This document shows, piece by piece, positions 26,176-35,371 of a DNA stretch of 62,507 nucleotides (positions are counted from its first letter, which is position 1; every line of letters begins with the position of its first letter). A program made the translations under genes and the position numbers. This stretch comes from Chloroflexota bacterium. Its GTDB lineage: Bacteria > Chloroflexota > Limnocylindria > Limnocylindrales > CSP1-4. The stretch lies in the NCBI GenBank assembly GCA_025935925.1, contig JAICUI010000012.1, positions 1 through 62,507 of the forward strand, given 5' to 3'. The notes below the pieces were generated by a model. That model was given only the letters and a program-made list of their open reading frames with translations, was not told the origin of the DNA and searched no databases.

Positions 26176-27209
26176 GCCTCGGCCCCGACCGGCACCGGCG
26201 GCTCGGTCTCCTCGCTGAACCCGCGGCCGACGAGCTCGACGAACACGTCCTCGAGGGTCGGCTCCGACTTGCGCAGGGCGAGGATCTGGGAGCCGAGGCC
26301 CCCGAGCGCGCTGACGACCGCGCCCAGCGCCGCGTCCTCGGTGAGCACGAGGTTGACCGCGACGCGCTGCTGCTCCGGGTCCGAGTCGGCGGCGAGGGAC
26401 GCCGACACGACACCCGGGAGCCGGGCGAGCGACGGCGCGCCGCCGTCGAGGTGGTCGACCTCGAGCCGGAAGATCGACTCGCGCTGGACGCGCTTCTTGA
26501 GCTCGTCGGGCGTGCCGATCGCGAGGATCCGGCCGTGGTCCACGATCGCGATCCGTTCGCAGAGCTCGTCGGCCTCGGCCATGTAGTGCGTCGTGAGCAG
26601 GACGGTGCGGCCCGGGACGGCCGCCTTCCAGGCAAGGACGAGGTCGCGGATCCCGCGGGCGGCGGCCACGTCGAGCCCGAGCGTCGGCTCGTCGAGGAAC
26701 AGGATCCACGGGTCGTTGAGGAGACCGCGAGCCATGTTCATCTTCTGGCGCTGGCCGGTCGACAGCGTGCTCACGCGCTGCAGCCGCTGATCTCCCATCC
26801 CGACAGCCTCGATCAGCTCGTCGACCCGCCGCCAGCCCTCGCGCGCCTCGAGGCCGTAGAACTGGGTGAACATCCACAGCTGCTCGCGGACCGTGAGGAT
26901 CCCGTAGCCCGACTGCTCGCCGCCCGCGACCATGTTCATGATCCGGCGGATCCGGTTGCTCTCGGTCGACACGTCGAAGCCGAAGATCCGCGCCTCGCCT
27001 GAGGTCGGCAGCAGGAGCGTCGTCAGGATCTTGATGAGGGTCGTCTTGCCGGCGCCGTTCGGCCCGAGCAGGCCGAAGAACTCGCCGGGACGGACTTCGA
27101 GGTCCACGCCGGCGAGCGCGACGACGGGCTGCGGCTTCGTCTCGTAGACGCGCCGCAGGCCGGCGACCGAGATCGCGGGGGGCAGGGCGGAACCGGTGTC
27201 GACGGACAT
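26172..27209 (-). CDS. ABC exporter ATP-binding protein
   Basis: A 345-residue ATPase of the DrrA/CcmA type. Walker A is GLLGPNGAGKTTLIK, the Q-loop follows at GGEQSGYG, the signature is STLSTGQRQKMNMARGL, Walker B is ILFLDEPTLGLD, and the switch histidine lies in TTHYMAEADELC. A C-terminal regulatory domain of about 100 residues ends EPTLEDVFVELVGRGF, as in daunorubicin-type exporters. It leads the three-gene exporter from ATG 27209. A -10 and -35 lie 34-63 bases upstream. Drug or lipid-linked glycan export are both plausible. Confidence 0.92.
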   Translation of the reverse strand: MSVDTGSALPPAISVAGLRRVYETKPQPVVALAGVDLEVRPGEFFGLLGPNGAGKTTLIKILTTLLLPTSGEARIFGFDVSTESNRIRRIMNMVAGGEQSGYGILTVREQLWMFTQFYGLEAREGWRRVDELIEAVGMGDQRLQRVSTLSTGQRQKMNMARGLLNDPWILFLDEPTLGLDVAAARGIRDLVLAWKAAVPGRTVLLTTHYMAEADELCERIAIVDHGRILAIGTPDELKKRVQRESIFRLEVDHLDGGAPSLARLPGVVSASLAADSDPEQQRVAVNLVLTEDAALGAVVSALGGLGSQILALRKSEPTLEDVFVELVGRGFSEETEPPVPVGAEA

Positions 27210-27242
27210 GCGCAGCCGGTGGGAACCTCGTGCGGGACGCGC

Positions 27243-27272
27243 ATCCTAGCACGATCCCCGCCCGCGTTGGAA
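27243..27272 (-). promoter_or_regulatory. Promoter of the ABC exporter operon
   Basis: TTCCAA (27267-27272) and TAGGAT (27243-27248) on the minus strand, 18 bases apart, about 34 bases before ATG 27209. Confidence 0.45.
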
Positions 27273-27293
27273 GATGACCGTCTTACACGCGGT

Positions 27294-27932
27294 TTAGCGC
27301 GATCGAACAGGACGGTAGTCCGCGGGAACGCCCATCCGCAGCCGGACGGCGCGTTCGGCAAGGTCGATGACGCGGCCGTCGCCCTGCGCCCGGAACAGGT
27401 CCTCGCCCAGGCTCATCCCGGCCATGACGTCGAACTCGAGCTGCTCCAGATCCGCCCCGGGAGGCAGCTCGCCGGCCGTCGCGGCCGCCTCGAGGTGGTC
27501 GTGGAACCGCTGCCGGAAGTCGCGGCGGACGTCAATGACGGCATCGAGCACTGGACCGGGGTACGAGAGCAGCTCGTCGAAGGTGGCGTCGAAGAAGCAG
27601 CCGCCCGGAAAGATGCGCCGGCGGATGTGCTCCATGAACAGGTCGGCGAGCGCGATGAGGCCATCGCGGCCGGGCGGGTACGCGCTCGCGGGGCCCAGGA
27701 CGACGTCCTCGAAGATCGACTTCGCGGCCGCGACCGTTGCGAGCTGCAGCTCCTCCTTGGACCCGAAGTGCGCGTACATCCCGCTCTTGCTCATCCCCAC
27801 TTCGGCGGCGAGCTCGCCGAGCGACAGCGCCTCGAGGCCGCGCACGGTCGCGAGGCTCGCCGCGGTTCGGAGGATCGCCTCGCGGCTGCGGATCCCGTCG
27901 CTCCTGACGGCTCGGGTGGCCGGGACGGCCAT
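27294..27932 (-). CDS. TetR-family regulator
   Basis: A 212-residue repressor. The N-terminal helix-turn-helix domain runs from SREAILRTAASLATVRGLEAL through LGELAAEVGMSKSGMYAHFGSKEEL. The C-terminal ligand and dimer domain resembles the group with GCFFDATFDELLSYPGPV and DLFRAQGDGRVIDLAERAV. It is divergent from two short secreted-type proteins, and two palindromes sit in the shared upstream region. The ABC exporter lies directly downstream on the same strand and could also be under its control, but no matching palindrome is seen before that operon. Confidence 0.9.
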   Translation of the reverse strand: MAVPATRAVRSDGIRSREAILRTAASLATVRGLEALSLGELAAEVGMSKSGMYAHFGSKEELQLATVAAAKSIFEDVVLGPASAYPPGRDGLIALADLFMEHIRRRIFPGGCFFDATFDELLSYPGPVLDAVIDVRRDFRQRFHDHLEAAATAGELPPGADLEQLEFDVMAGMSLGEDLFRAQGDGRVIDLAERAVRLRMGVPADYRPVRSR

Positions 27933-27980
27933 ACGTCGTTTGTCCTCCGTGCGTTGCGGGCGGGCGTCGATGCCGAAGTT

Positions 27981-28031
27981 AGCACGACCGTTCGTATCGT
28001 CTTCGGCGTACTAAGTACGACCGATCGTACT
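27981..28031. promoter_or_regulatory. Double TetR operator
   Basis: AGTACGA-CCGA-TCGTACT (28014-28031) is an 18-base palindrome with perfect seven-base arms. AGCACGA-CCGT-TCGTATC (27981-27998) is a weaker copy exactly 33 bases away, about three helical turns. Both lie between the divergent tetR and the gene at 28081. Confidence 0.7.
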
Positions 28032-28080
28032 CACTCGATCGTCGTCCCATTGCACCGTCACACGTCGAGAGGCTCATCCG

Positions 28081-28395
28081 ATGTTCGTCACCAACCCGAC
28101 CGATCCGTCCTTCCCCGCGATCCGCTACCTCAACGCGCTCGGTCCGGCGTCGCCGTACCCGCGCGGCGGGGCGCCCGCCGCACGTCGCAGCGCGCGGTCG
28201 GAGCGCGGCCAGCTGTCCGCGATCGCCGGCGTCGTGCTCGCGGCCGCCGCCGTCGCCGCCGGGTTCCTCGGCGGGGCCACCGCCGCGACCCCGATGGCGG
28301 AGGTGCGGCCCCTCGTCCACCACCCGATGCCCGGCGAGTTCCTCCTCGGCCCCGGGAACCTGACGCCGCCCGGCATCGTGGTCCCGCTGTCCTGA
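28081..28395 (+). CDS. Short single-span or secreted protein (104 aa)
   Basis: An unrecognised protein. A polar, proline-rich N-terminus with an arginine patch (ARRSARSERGQ) precedes one hydrophobic segment near residues 45-68 (LSAIAGVVLAAAAVAAGFLG). The C-terminal part is proline- and glycine-rich (GPGNLTPPGIVVPLS). The hydrophobic stretch could be a membrane anchor or an internal export signal. The palindromic operators 50 bases upstream and the divergent tetR suggest it is the main target of that regulator. Confidence 0.55.
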   Translation: MFVTNPTDPSFPAIRYLNALGPASPYPRGGAPAARRSARSERGQLSAIAGVVLAAAAVAAGFLGGATAATPMAEVRPLVHHPMPGEFLLGPGNLTPPGIVVPLS

Positions 28396-28511
28396 GCCCG
28401 GGATCGTCGTTCGTCCACTTCCGGAGCCGGCGGCCGCCGATGCCGCCGGCGCCGGATCGCGCCGACGATGCGATCACCTCGAACCCGCCCTCACCACCGG
28501 AGTCCACCGCG

Positions 28512-28685
28512 ATGCGCAACCTCACGAGCCTCCACCGTCCTCGCCCCGTGGCGACCGCCCCGTCGAGCGCCGCATACCGCGTCCAGGCGGACCGGCTCGT
28601 GACGTTCTCGGGCTTCGTCCCGCCCGCGGCGGTGACGCGGGTCGCTCCCGCGACCCGCCCGGCGGCCGCCAGGAAGGCCGCCTGA
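28512..28685 (+). CDS. Small basic protein (57 aa)
   Basis: A 57-residue, alanine- and arginine-rich ORF (VTRVAPATRPAAARKAA tail) with a GGAG ten bases before ATG 28512. It follows the 104-residue gene on the same strand and is followed at once by a strong terminator hairpin, which argues that it is the last gene of that transcript. No homology is recognised and it could be chance coding. Confidence 0.35.
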   Translation: MRNLTSLHRPRPVATAPSSAAYRVQADRLVTFSGFVPPAAVTRVAPATRPAAARKAA

Positions 28686-28722
28686 CCAGACACTTCCCCA
28701 CTCCAAGGCTCGTCGCCGATCC

Positions 28723-28757
28723 GGCGCCGGTCCGGCCCTCGTGGCCGGGCCGGCGCC
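28723..28757 (+). terminator. Strong hairpin ending the TetR-linked transcript
   Basis: A 15-base stem with one G-U pair (GGCGCCGGTCCGGCC / GGCCGGGCCGGCGCC) and a five-base loop, followed by TCCGTTTCC. A second small hairpin (CTCCG-TTTC-CGGAG) overlaps its end at 28756-28769. It stands between convergent transcripts (28685 and psuG ending at 28795) and may work both ways. Confidence 0.6.
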
Positions 28758-28794
28758 TCCGTTTCCGGAGGGTTTGCGGGAAACCCGGCTGCGT

Positions 28795-29733
28795 TCAGCG
28801 CTTGTCGGCGAGCTCGCCCGCCAGCAGGCCCGCGACGCGCGCGTTGTCCGTGATCAGCGCGATGTTGGCCTTCACGGAGGCGCCGTCCGTGATCTCGGCG
28901 ACCCGGGCCAGGAGGAACGGCGTCACCTCGCCCGCGCGGACGCCCTTCGCCTCGGCCTCCCGCAGCGCGTCCTGGATCGCGGCGCGCGCCACGGCGAGCG
29001 GCAGCGCGTCGGCGGCCGGGACCGGGTTGCAGATCACGAGCCCCGACCCGAGGCCCAGCGCCTCGTGGGCTCGCACCACCGCGGCGGCACCCGCGACGTC
29101 GGCGACGAACGTGGGCGCCGGAATCCCCGAGCCGCGGCTGTAGAACCCGGGCACCTCGTCGATGCCCAGCGCGACCACCGGAACGCCGCGCGTCTCGAGG
29201 TACTCGAGCGTCCGCGGCACGTCGAGGATCGCCTTGGGGCCGGCGCACACGACGGCGACCGGCGTGCGGGCCAGCTCGTCGAGGTCCGCGGAGATGTCGA
29301 AGGTCGGGGACGTCCCGTCGATGGCCCCCACGTGGACGCCGCCGATGCCCCCGGTCGCGAACACGCGGATCCCGGCGGCGTGCGCCGCGATCATCGTCGC
29401 GGCGACGGTCGTCGCGCCCCAGCCGCCCGACGCGATGGCGTAGCCCAGATTCGGGCGTGACGCCTTGATCACGGAGCCCCGCGGCGCCGTCGCGAGCATC
29501 TCGAGCTCATCGCGCGACAGCCCGACGAGGAGCCGGCCGCCGTGGAGCGCCACGGTCGCGGGGACGGCGCCGGACGAGCGCACCGCCGTCTCGGAGCCCG
29601 TCGCCACCTCGACATTCTGCGGATACGGCAGCCCGTGGCTGATGAGCGTGGACTCGAGGGCGACGACGGGGCGGCCGTCGTGCAGCGCGTCGGCGACCTC
29701 GGGGGCGATGACGAGACGGTCGGCGGGGATCAT
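28795..29733 (-). CDS. psuG: Pseudouridine-5'-phosphate glycosidase
   Basis: It splits pseudouridine 5'-phosphate into uracil and ribose 5-phosphate in the cytoplasm. The 312 residues carry the family signature ALESTLISHGLPYPQN, then VVCAGPKAILDVPRTLEYLE, GFYSRGSG and PVPAADALPL, and end with VKANIALITDNARVAGLLA. It lies 21 bases after psuK, the matching kinase, so both steps of pseudouridine salvage are encoded together. A leaderless-type -10 sits six bases before its ATG, inside the psuK-psuG gap, so it may also be transcribed alone. The ribose 5-phosphate could feed the pentose phosphate genes nearby. Confidence 0.95.
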   Translation of the reverse strand: MIPADRLVIAPEVADALHDGRPVVALESTLISHGLPYPQNVEVATGSETAVRSSGAVPATVALHGGRLLVGLSRDELEMLATAPRGSVIKASRPNLGYAIASGGWGATTVAATMIAAHAAGIRVFATGGIGGVHVGAIDGTSPTFDISADLDELARTPVAVVCAGPKAILDVPRTLEYLETRGVPVVALGIDEVPGFYSRGSGIPAPTFVADVAGAAAVVRAHEALGLGSGLVICNPVPAADALPLAVARAAIQDALREAEAKGVRAGEVTPFLLARVAEITDGASVKANIALITDNARVAGLLAGELADKR

Positions 29734-29739
29734 CGTGCG

Positions 29740-29745
29740 AGGGTA
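29740..29745 (-). promoter_or_regulatory. Leaderless -10 element of psuG (TACCCT)
   Basis: TACCCT on the minus strand lies six bases before ATG 29733, the arrangement seen at other leaderless genes in this window. Confidence 0.4.
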
Positions 29746-29754
29746 CGTCCCGCG

Positions 29755-30744
29755 TCAGCCGAGCGGCAGCTCGCCCGGCGGCGACGACAGGTGACGGTGC
29801 GCCGTCCGGTTGCCGAGGAGCGCCCCGCGCTGGAGCGCGGCGACGGGCGCCAGGCCCCGCCCGAGGGCGTCCAGCCAGCCCGCGAGGAACCCGGCGTCGA
29901 ACGCGTCGCCGGCGCCCGTCGTGTCCGACGGCTGGATCGGCGTCGTCGCCACCTCGAACCGCAGCCGTTCGCCGGCGTCGCGGGCGAGGATCGTCGCGCC
30001 CTCGCGGCCGCGCTTGACGATCGCGACGGGCGCGAGATCGAGCAGGTCGCGCTCGCGGCGCGGCCCGAGCAGCGCCCGCGCCTCGTCGGCGGTCGAGAAC
30101 AGCAGGTCCGGATCCGCGCGGTGCAGGAGGAGCAGCGCCTCGTCGCGCCCGCGTGCGAGGAGCGGCGCCGCCGAGGCGAGGTCGACCGTCACCCGCGCGC
30201 CCGCGACGCGAGCGTGGTTGATCGCCGCGAGCCCCGCGTCGCCGAGCGGCTGATCCAGCAGCGAGTACGCCGGGAGGTGCAGCACGCCCGCGCCCTCGAA
30301 CCACGCGGGGCGGAGGTCGTCGGGGCGCAGCCGGAGGGCCGCGCCGCGCTCCGTGACGAACGATCGCTCGCCCGTCCCCTCGACGACGACGCCGATGCGT
30401 CCGGTGCGCGCCCCGGCGACGCGAACGGCGTGCACCGTGACGCCGTCGGCGGTGAGCGCGGCGACCAGCGCGCGACCGGGCGAATCGCGGCCGATCGCGC
30501 AGATCAGCGAGCTCCGCGCCCCCAGGCGACCCAGCCACCGCGCGGCGGAGGCCGCGGACCCGCCCTGGCGGATACGAACCTGCCCCGTGACGTCGCTCCC
30601 GCGCTCCAGCGCGCGGTCCGGAGTGACGACGATGTCGAGCACCAGGTCGCCGAGGACGACGACCGACGGCCGCGCCGCCTGCGACGCGAGCGTTCGGCGG
30701 CGGCGCCGGGCGGAGAGCGCGCGGCGGGTCGGCAGGATCGGCAT
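29755..30744 (-). CDS. psuK: PfkB-family kinase, probable pseudouridine kinase
   Basis: A 329-residue ribokinase-fold kinase. N-terminal residues are basic (about 20), then [13 protein letters not shown] and the substrate-side [19 protein letters not shown]. The PfkB signature [16 protein letters not shown] supplies the catalytic aspartate. Assignment to pseudouridine phosphorylation rests on linkage to psuG, not on residues I can see, and another sugar or nucleoside is possible. ATG 30744 is chosen because the longer frame to 30888 is arginine-rich shadow; TATCCT lies eight bases upstream. Confidence 0.85.
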   Translation of the reverse strand: MPILPTRRALSARRRRRTLASQAARPSVVVLGDLVLDIVVTPDRALERGSDVTGQVRIRQGGSAASAARWLGRLGARSSLICAIGRDSPGRALVAALTADGVTVHAVRVAGARTGRIGVVVEGTGERSFVTERGAALRLRPDDLRPAWFEGAGVLHLPAYSLLDQPLGDAGLAAINHARVAGARVTVDLASAAPLLARGRDEALLLLHRADPDLLFSTADEARALLGPRRERDLLDLAPVAIVKRGREGATILARDAGERLRFEVATTPIQPSDTTGAGDAFDAGFLAGWLDALGRGLAPVAALQRGALLGNRTAHRHLSSPPGELPLG

Positions 30745-30902
30745 CGCCTCGGAGGATAGGCCGCGGACGGCCCGCGGCGCGACGGGGCCGCAAGGTCCGC
30801 GCGGTACGATGGGCTCTCGCGGCCGCACGCGCCGCGCTGCCGGGTACGACCCGCGCCCGCAGTCCGTCCAGACGCGACCCCCGCGCATCCCGGAGACCAG
30901 CG

Positions 30903-33056
30903 ATGACCCTCGCGACCGGCCAGCTCGAGCGGCTCGCCATCGACACCATCCGCACGCTCGCGATCGACGGCGTCCAGCAGGCGAACTCCGGCCACCCCGG
31001 CGCCCCGATGGGCATGGCGCCGATGGCCTTCACGCTGTGGACCCGCCACCTCCGGCATGCGCCGTCGAACCCGGCGTGGCCCAACCGCGACCGGTTCGTG
31101 CTGAGCGCCGGGCACGCGTCGATGCTCCTCTACTCGCTGCTGTACCTCACGGGGTACGGCGTCGAGCTCGACGACCTCAAGCAGTTCCGCCAGTGGGGGT
31201 CGATCACGCCAGGTCACCCCGAGTACGGCCTCACGCCGGGCGTGGAGGCGACGACCGGGCCGCTCGGCCAGGGCCTTGCGAACGCCGTCGGGATGGCCAT
31301 CGCCGAGCGCCGGCTCGGGTTCGAGTTCAACCGCCCCGGCCACGAGATCGTCGACCACCGCACGTACGTGATCTGCTCCGACGGGGACCTCCAGGAGGGC
31401 GTCTCGGCGGAGGCGAGCTCCATCGCCGGTCACCAGCGCCTGGGCAAGCTGATCGCCCTGTACGACGACAACCACATCCAGCTCGATGGGCCGACGGCGT
31501 GGGCGTTCAGCGAGGACGTCCTCGGCCGGTACGCCGCCTATGGCTGGCACACACAGCGCGTCGAGGACGGGACCGACGTCGAGGCGATCGACCGCGCGCT
31601 CGACGCGGCGGAGGCCGACGAGCGGCCGTCGATGATCGCCGTCCGGACGCACATCGGGTTCGGCTCGCCCAACAAGCAGGACACCCAGAAGGCGCACGGC
31701 TCGCCGCTCGGCCCGGACGAGGTCCGGCTGACCAAGGAGGCGTACGGCTGGGACCCGGACAAGACGTTCTTCGTCCCGGACGACGCCCTCCAGCTGTTCC
31801 GGCGCGCGATCGACCAGGGCCGGGAGCTCGTCGATCGCTGGGAGGATCGGCTCGCCGCGTACGCCGAGGCGTTCCCCGACGACGCGGCCGAGCTCAAGCG
31901 GCGCCTCGCCGGGCGGCTCAACCCGGCCTGGGACGACGGCCTGCCGGTCTACGAGGTCGGCTCGGAGATCGCGACCCGCAACGCCAGCCAGGACGCGATC
32001 CAGGCGCTTGCCGGGCCCGTCCCGGAGCTGTTCGGCGGGTCCGCCGACCTGTCCGAGTCCAACCTGACCGACGTCAAGGCGAACGGGCCGGACCACTTCG
32101 AGGCCGACCATCCCGGGCGCAACCTGCGGTTCGGCGTGCGCGAGCACGGCATGGGCTCGATCACCAACGGCATCGAGTACCACGGCGGCTTCCTGCCGTA
32201 CTGCGCGACGTTCCTCACGTTCAGCGACTACATGCGCGGCTCCGTCCGGCTCGCCGCCCTGTCCGAGCTGCACGTCGTGTACGTCTGGACCCACGACTCG
32301 GTGGGCCTCGGCGAGGACGGCCCGACGCACCAGCCGGTCGAGCACTACGCGGCGCTGCGCGCGATCCCCAACCTGTGGTTCGTGCGGCCGGGCGACGCGA
32401 ACGAGGCGATCGCCGCCTGGGCGCTGGCGGTCGAGCGGCCGGCGCTCGCCGGCGCACTGTCAGGCCCCGTGGCCCTCGCGCTCACCCGCCAGAAGCTGCC
32501 GACGCTGCCCGGCACGAAGGAGATGGCACGCGAGGGCGTCCGCCGCGGCGGCTACGTCCTGCGCGAGGCCGGCGGCTCGTCCGGCGCCCAGGAGCCGCAG
32601 CTGATCCTCATCGGCACCGGGTCCGAGCTCCAGCTCGCGTTCCATGCGGCGGATCAGCTGGAGCGCGACGGCATCCCGACGCGGGTCGTCAGCCTGCCGT
32701 GCTGGGAGCGCTTCGAGGCCCAGGACCAGGCGTACCGTGACAAGGTGCTGCCGCCCTCGGTCACGAAGCGGGTGTCCGTCGAGGTCGGCGTGTCGCTCGG
32801 CTGGGAGCGGTACGTGGGCTCCGAGGGGGCGATCATCGGGCTCGACCACTTCGGGGCCAGCGCGCCGGCCGGAACGATCTTCAAGGAGTTCGGGTTCACG
32901 GTCGACCGGGTCGCCGACGTCGGACGCCGGGTCGTCCGCGAAGGGCTCCATGGGCGGATGAAGACCCTCGGGTCCCCGCACGGCGAGCACCCGACGCTCG
33001 GCGACGACGACCCGGGCGTCGACCGCACGGGGTCCGACGACCCGGGACACGACTGA
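30903..33056 (+). CDS. tkt: Transketolase
   Basis: It moves two-carbon units between pentose and hexose phosphates with thiamine diphosphate. The 717 residues show the N-terminal [15 protein letters not shown] region, the ThDP/Mg motif [17 protein letters not shown] to [10 protein letters not shown], the second-domain [16 protein letters not shown] with its catalytic glutamate, [20 protein letters not shown], and a C-terminal domain with [15 protein letters not shown] 20-residue acidic tail ([19 protein letters not shown]) is extra. TACGAT at 30805-30810 would give a leader of about 85 bases. rpiB follows in the same direction. Confidence 0.97.
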   Translation: MTLATGQLERLAIDTIRTLAIDGVQQANSGHPGAPMGMAPMAFTLWTRHLRHAPSNPAWPNRDRFVLSAGHASMLLYSLLYLTGYGVELDDLKQFRQWGSITPGHPEYGLTPGVEATTGPLGQGLANAVGMAIAERRLGFEFNRPGHEIVDHRTYVICSDGDLQEGVSAEASSIAGHQRLGKLIALYDDNHIQLDGPTAWAFSEDVLGRYAAYGWHTQRVEDGTDVEAIDRALDAAEADERPSMIAVRTHIGFGSPNKQDTQKAHGSPLGPDEVRLTKEAYGWDPDKTFFVPDDALQLFRRAIDQGRELVDRWEDRLAAYAEAFPDDAAELKRRLAGRLNPAWDDGLPVYEVGSEIATRNASQDAIQALAGPVPELFGGSADLSESNLTDVKANGPDHFEADHPGRNLRFGVREHGMGSITNGIEYHGGFLPYCATFLTFSDYMRGSVRLAALSELHVVYVWTHDSVGLGEDGPTHQPVEHYAALRAIPNLWFVRPGDANEAIAAWALAVERPALAGALSGPVALALTRQKLPTLPGTKEMAREGVRRGGYVLREAGGSSGAQEPQLILIGTGSELQLAFHAADQLERDGIPTRVVSLPCWERFEAQDQAYRDKVLPPSVTKRVSVEVGVSLGWERYVGSEGAIIGLDHFGASAPAGTIFKEFGFTVDRVADVGRRVVREGLHGRMKTLGSPHGEHPTLGDDDPGVDRTGSDDPGHD

Positions 33057-33125
33057 CATCCTCCGGCCGGTGGCCCGCGGGGCGTGACCGCGGCCACCGA
33101 GCGCCGCTCGAAAGGAGAGCGCACA

Positions 33126-33599
33126 GTGCGCGTCGCGTTCGCCGCGGACCACGCCGGGGCGCGGTTCAAGGACGAGATCGTCCGCCGGCTCACCGGCCTG
33201 ACCGCGGGCGAGCACGAGCTCATCGACCTCGGCGGTGACGGCTCGGATCCCGAGGACGACTACCCGGACTTCGCGCAGCGGTTGGGCCTCGCGATCCAGG
33301 AGGGCCGCGCGGATCGCGGCATCCTGATCTGCGGGTCCGGCGTCGGCGCGTCGGTGGCGGCGAACAAGATGCGCGGCGTCCGGACGGCGATCTGCCACGA
33401 CACGTACTCGGCGCACCAGGGCGTCGAGCACGACGACATGAACGTCCTGACCCTCGGCGCGCGCGTGATCGGCGTCGAGCCGGCGGTCGAGTGCTGCGTC
33501 GCGTTCCTGGGCGCGCGGTTCAGCGGCGAGCCGCGTCACGAGCGGCGGCTACGGAAGGTCCTCGCGATGGAAGCCGCGTCGATGGGCGAGGCGTCCTAG
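33126..33599 (+). CDS. rpiB: Ribose-5-phosphate isomerase B
   Basis: It interconverts ribulose 5-phosphate and ribose 5-phosphate. The 157-residue RpiB/LacAB protein starts VRVAFAADHAGARFKDEI, has YPDFAQRLGLAI, and carries the catalytic-region motif GILICGSGVGASVAANK and the RTAICHDTYSA loop. AAAGGAG eight bases before GTG 33126 fixes the start; the in-frame GTG at 33084 would add 14 poorly conserved residues. It is 69 bases after tkt, so both non-oxidative pentose phosphate enzymes are probably cotranscribed. Confidence 0.94.
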   Translation: MRVAFAADHAGARFKDEIVRRLTGLTAGEHELIDLGGDGSDPEDDYPDFAQRLGLAIQEGRADRGILICGSGVGASVAANKMRGVRTAICHDTYSAHQGVEHDDMNVLTLGARVIGVEPAVECCVAFLGARFSGEPRHERRLRKVLAMEAASMGEAS

Positions 33600-33766
33600 G
33601 GGCTCGTCGCGCGCCGCCGCCCGGCGCGTCGGGGCTGCGTAACGCGGCCGACATCTTGATGTCGGTTCGGGCGGCGATTCTTCATCGACGCTTGGTTGTC
33701 GCGGTGGCGTCCGCGGACGACAGTGGCCCTGCAGTTCCGGGGGTGAGGACCGAACAGGGCACGGAC

Positions 33767-35371
33767 ATGACGATGCTGCGCCGACGCTTGCCGGCATGGT
33801 CGATGCGCCTCGCGCGACCGGCTGCGGCCCTCGCCGTCGCGCTGGTCACCTCCCTCGTGCTCCGCGGGTCGGGGACGCTCGAGGACGCGAACGCCGCGCT
33901 GCAGGTGATGGGGTTCGACCCGGACCGGGCGCAGCTGCTGACCGCGTTCATCGCCGAGGCGGTCGTCGTCGCGCTGGCGGTGCTCGTGACCCGCGCGGCG
34001 CTCGTCGCCTCGCTCGCGGGCATGGCGGTCGGCGCGCTCGAGTTCCAGGCGACGTTCCGGCACGAGACGACCGCGGCGATGGCGGCCGGTGGCGGGGCCG
34101 GCTCGTTCACGGCCCTCGGCTGGGCGGCGACGCTGGTCACGTTCGTGATCGCGCTCGCCATCGTCGCGTGGGCGACGGCGTCGCTCGCGCTCATCGTCCG
34201 GCGCTGGCTGGTGCTCGCCGCCGCGGACGTCGGGGCCTTGGCGCGGCGTCCGCGCCGTCGCGCGAGGATCGTCCGCCCCGCCGCGGTCGTCGCGGCCGCC
34301 GCGCTCCTCGCCGTCACGCTGCCGGTGTTCGGCGACATGGTCAACTACACCCCCGACGTCGACATGCGATCGGGCGGCGCGACGGTCGCGGGATCCGCGG
34401 CGACCGCCGAGGTGCCGCCGCCCGAGAACGGGCCGGCCCTGCCGCCCGCGACGCTCGACCAGACAGGCGTCGTGCCGGGCACGGCGGCTTCCGGGACGGC
34501 GCAGCCTGCGGCACGGGTCCTCGCGACGGATCGGCCGTGGGAGCGCTGGCGGCCCAGCGGCGCCGGGTCCACGACCGTTGCGACGTTCCCGGGGCCGTGG
34601 GTCGGCGGGACCAAGCCGTCCGCCCAGGTCACGATCTACCTGCCGCCGGGCTACGCGACCTCGACGCTGCGCTACCCGGTCATCTACGAGGTGCCGTGGG
34701 ACCTGACCGGCGGCTGGACCACCGCCGGCGACATGCAGGCGACCCTCGACTCGCTGATCACGAGCGGCGCGATGCCGGCGTCGATCGTCGCGTTCGTGTC
34801 GGAGCACGGGGGCGCGTTCGTCGACGACGAGTGCGCGAACGCGGCGAACGGCCGCGAGTGGTTCGACACCTACCTCACCCAGACCGTCGTGCCATACGTC
34901 GACCGCCGCTTCCGGACGATGGCGACGCCCGAGGCGCGTGCGGTGATGGGCTTCTCGCAGGGCGGCTACTGCGCGGCGACGCTCGAGCTCCGGCACCCGG
35001 ACGTGTTCCGATCCGCGGTCTCGTTCAGCGGCTACTACCAGGCCGGCATCCGCTCGCCCGAGACGCCCAACGCGTGGCGCCCGTTCGGCGGCAGCCCGGC
35101 GCTCGAGGCGGCGTCGTCGCCGCTGCTCATGGCGCCGGCCGTGGCGCGGTCGCTCGCGCCGGACCTGTTCTTCGAGCTCTCGGCCTCGCCGCACGAGCCG
35201 TTCTTCGGGCCGCAGTACTCGGCCTTCGCGTCGACGCTCCACAACGAGGGCATCTCCGTCGCGCTCTTCCCGACTCCGCTCGGCCACGCGTGGTCCGCGG
35301 TCCGGAGCGTCGAGCCGAAGGCGCTGACGACGCTCGGCGAACGCTGGGCGGCGCTCGGGGTGTTCGGGTGA
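33767..35371 (+). CDS. Membrane-anchored alpha/beta-hydrolase (esterase)
   Basis: A protein of about 534 residues. The N-terminal third has four membrane helices (RPAAALAVALVTSLVL, AFIAEAVVVALAVLVTRA, LGWAATLVTFVIALAIVAWA, VVAAAALLAVTLPVFG). A Pro/Ala-rich linker leads to an esterase-D/antigen-85-like domain: VTIYLPPGYATSTLRYPVIYE, the nucleophile elbow MGFSQGGYCAA, and a late histidine in PLGHAWSAVR. The catalytic domain would face outside. Its stop overlaps the GTG of an MprF-like synthase, so the pair is coupled; an aminoacyl-lipid hydrolase role is an inference from that pairing. Confidence 0.8.
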   Translation: MTMLRRRLPAWSMRLARPAAALAVALVTSLVLRGSGTLEDANAALQVMGFDPDRAQLLTAFIAEAVVVALAVLVTRAALVASLAGMAVGALEFQATFRHETTAAMAAGGGAGSFTALGWAATLVTFVIALAIVAWATASLALIVRRWLVLAAADVGALARRPRRRARIVRPAAVVAAAALLAVTLPVFGDMVNYTPDVDMRSGGATVAGSAATAEVPPPENGPALPPATLDQTGVVPGTAASGTAQPAARVLATDRPWERWRPSGAGSTTVATFPGPWVGGTKPSAQVTIYLPPGYATSTLRYPVIYEVPWDLTGGWTTAGDMQATLDSLITSGAMPASIVAFVSEHGGAFVDDECANAANGREWFDTYLTQTVVPYVDRRFRTMATPEARAVMGFSQGGYCAATLELRHPDVFRSAVSFSGYYQAGIRSPETPNAWRPFGGSPALEAASSPLLMAPAVARSLAPDLFFELSASPHEPFFGPQYSAFASTLHNEGISVALFPTPLGHAWSAVRSVEPKALTTLGERWAALGVFG

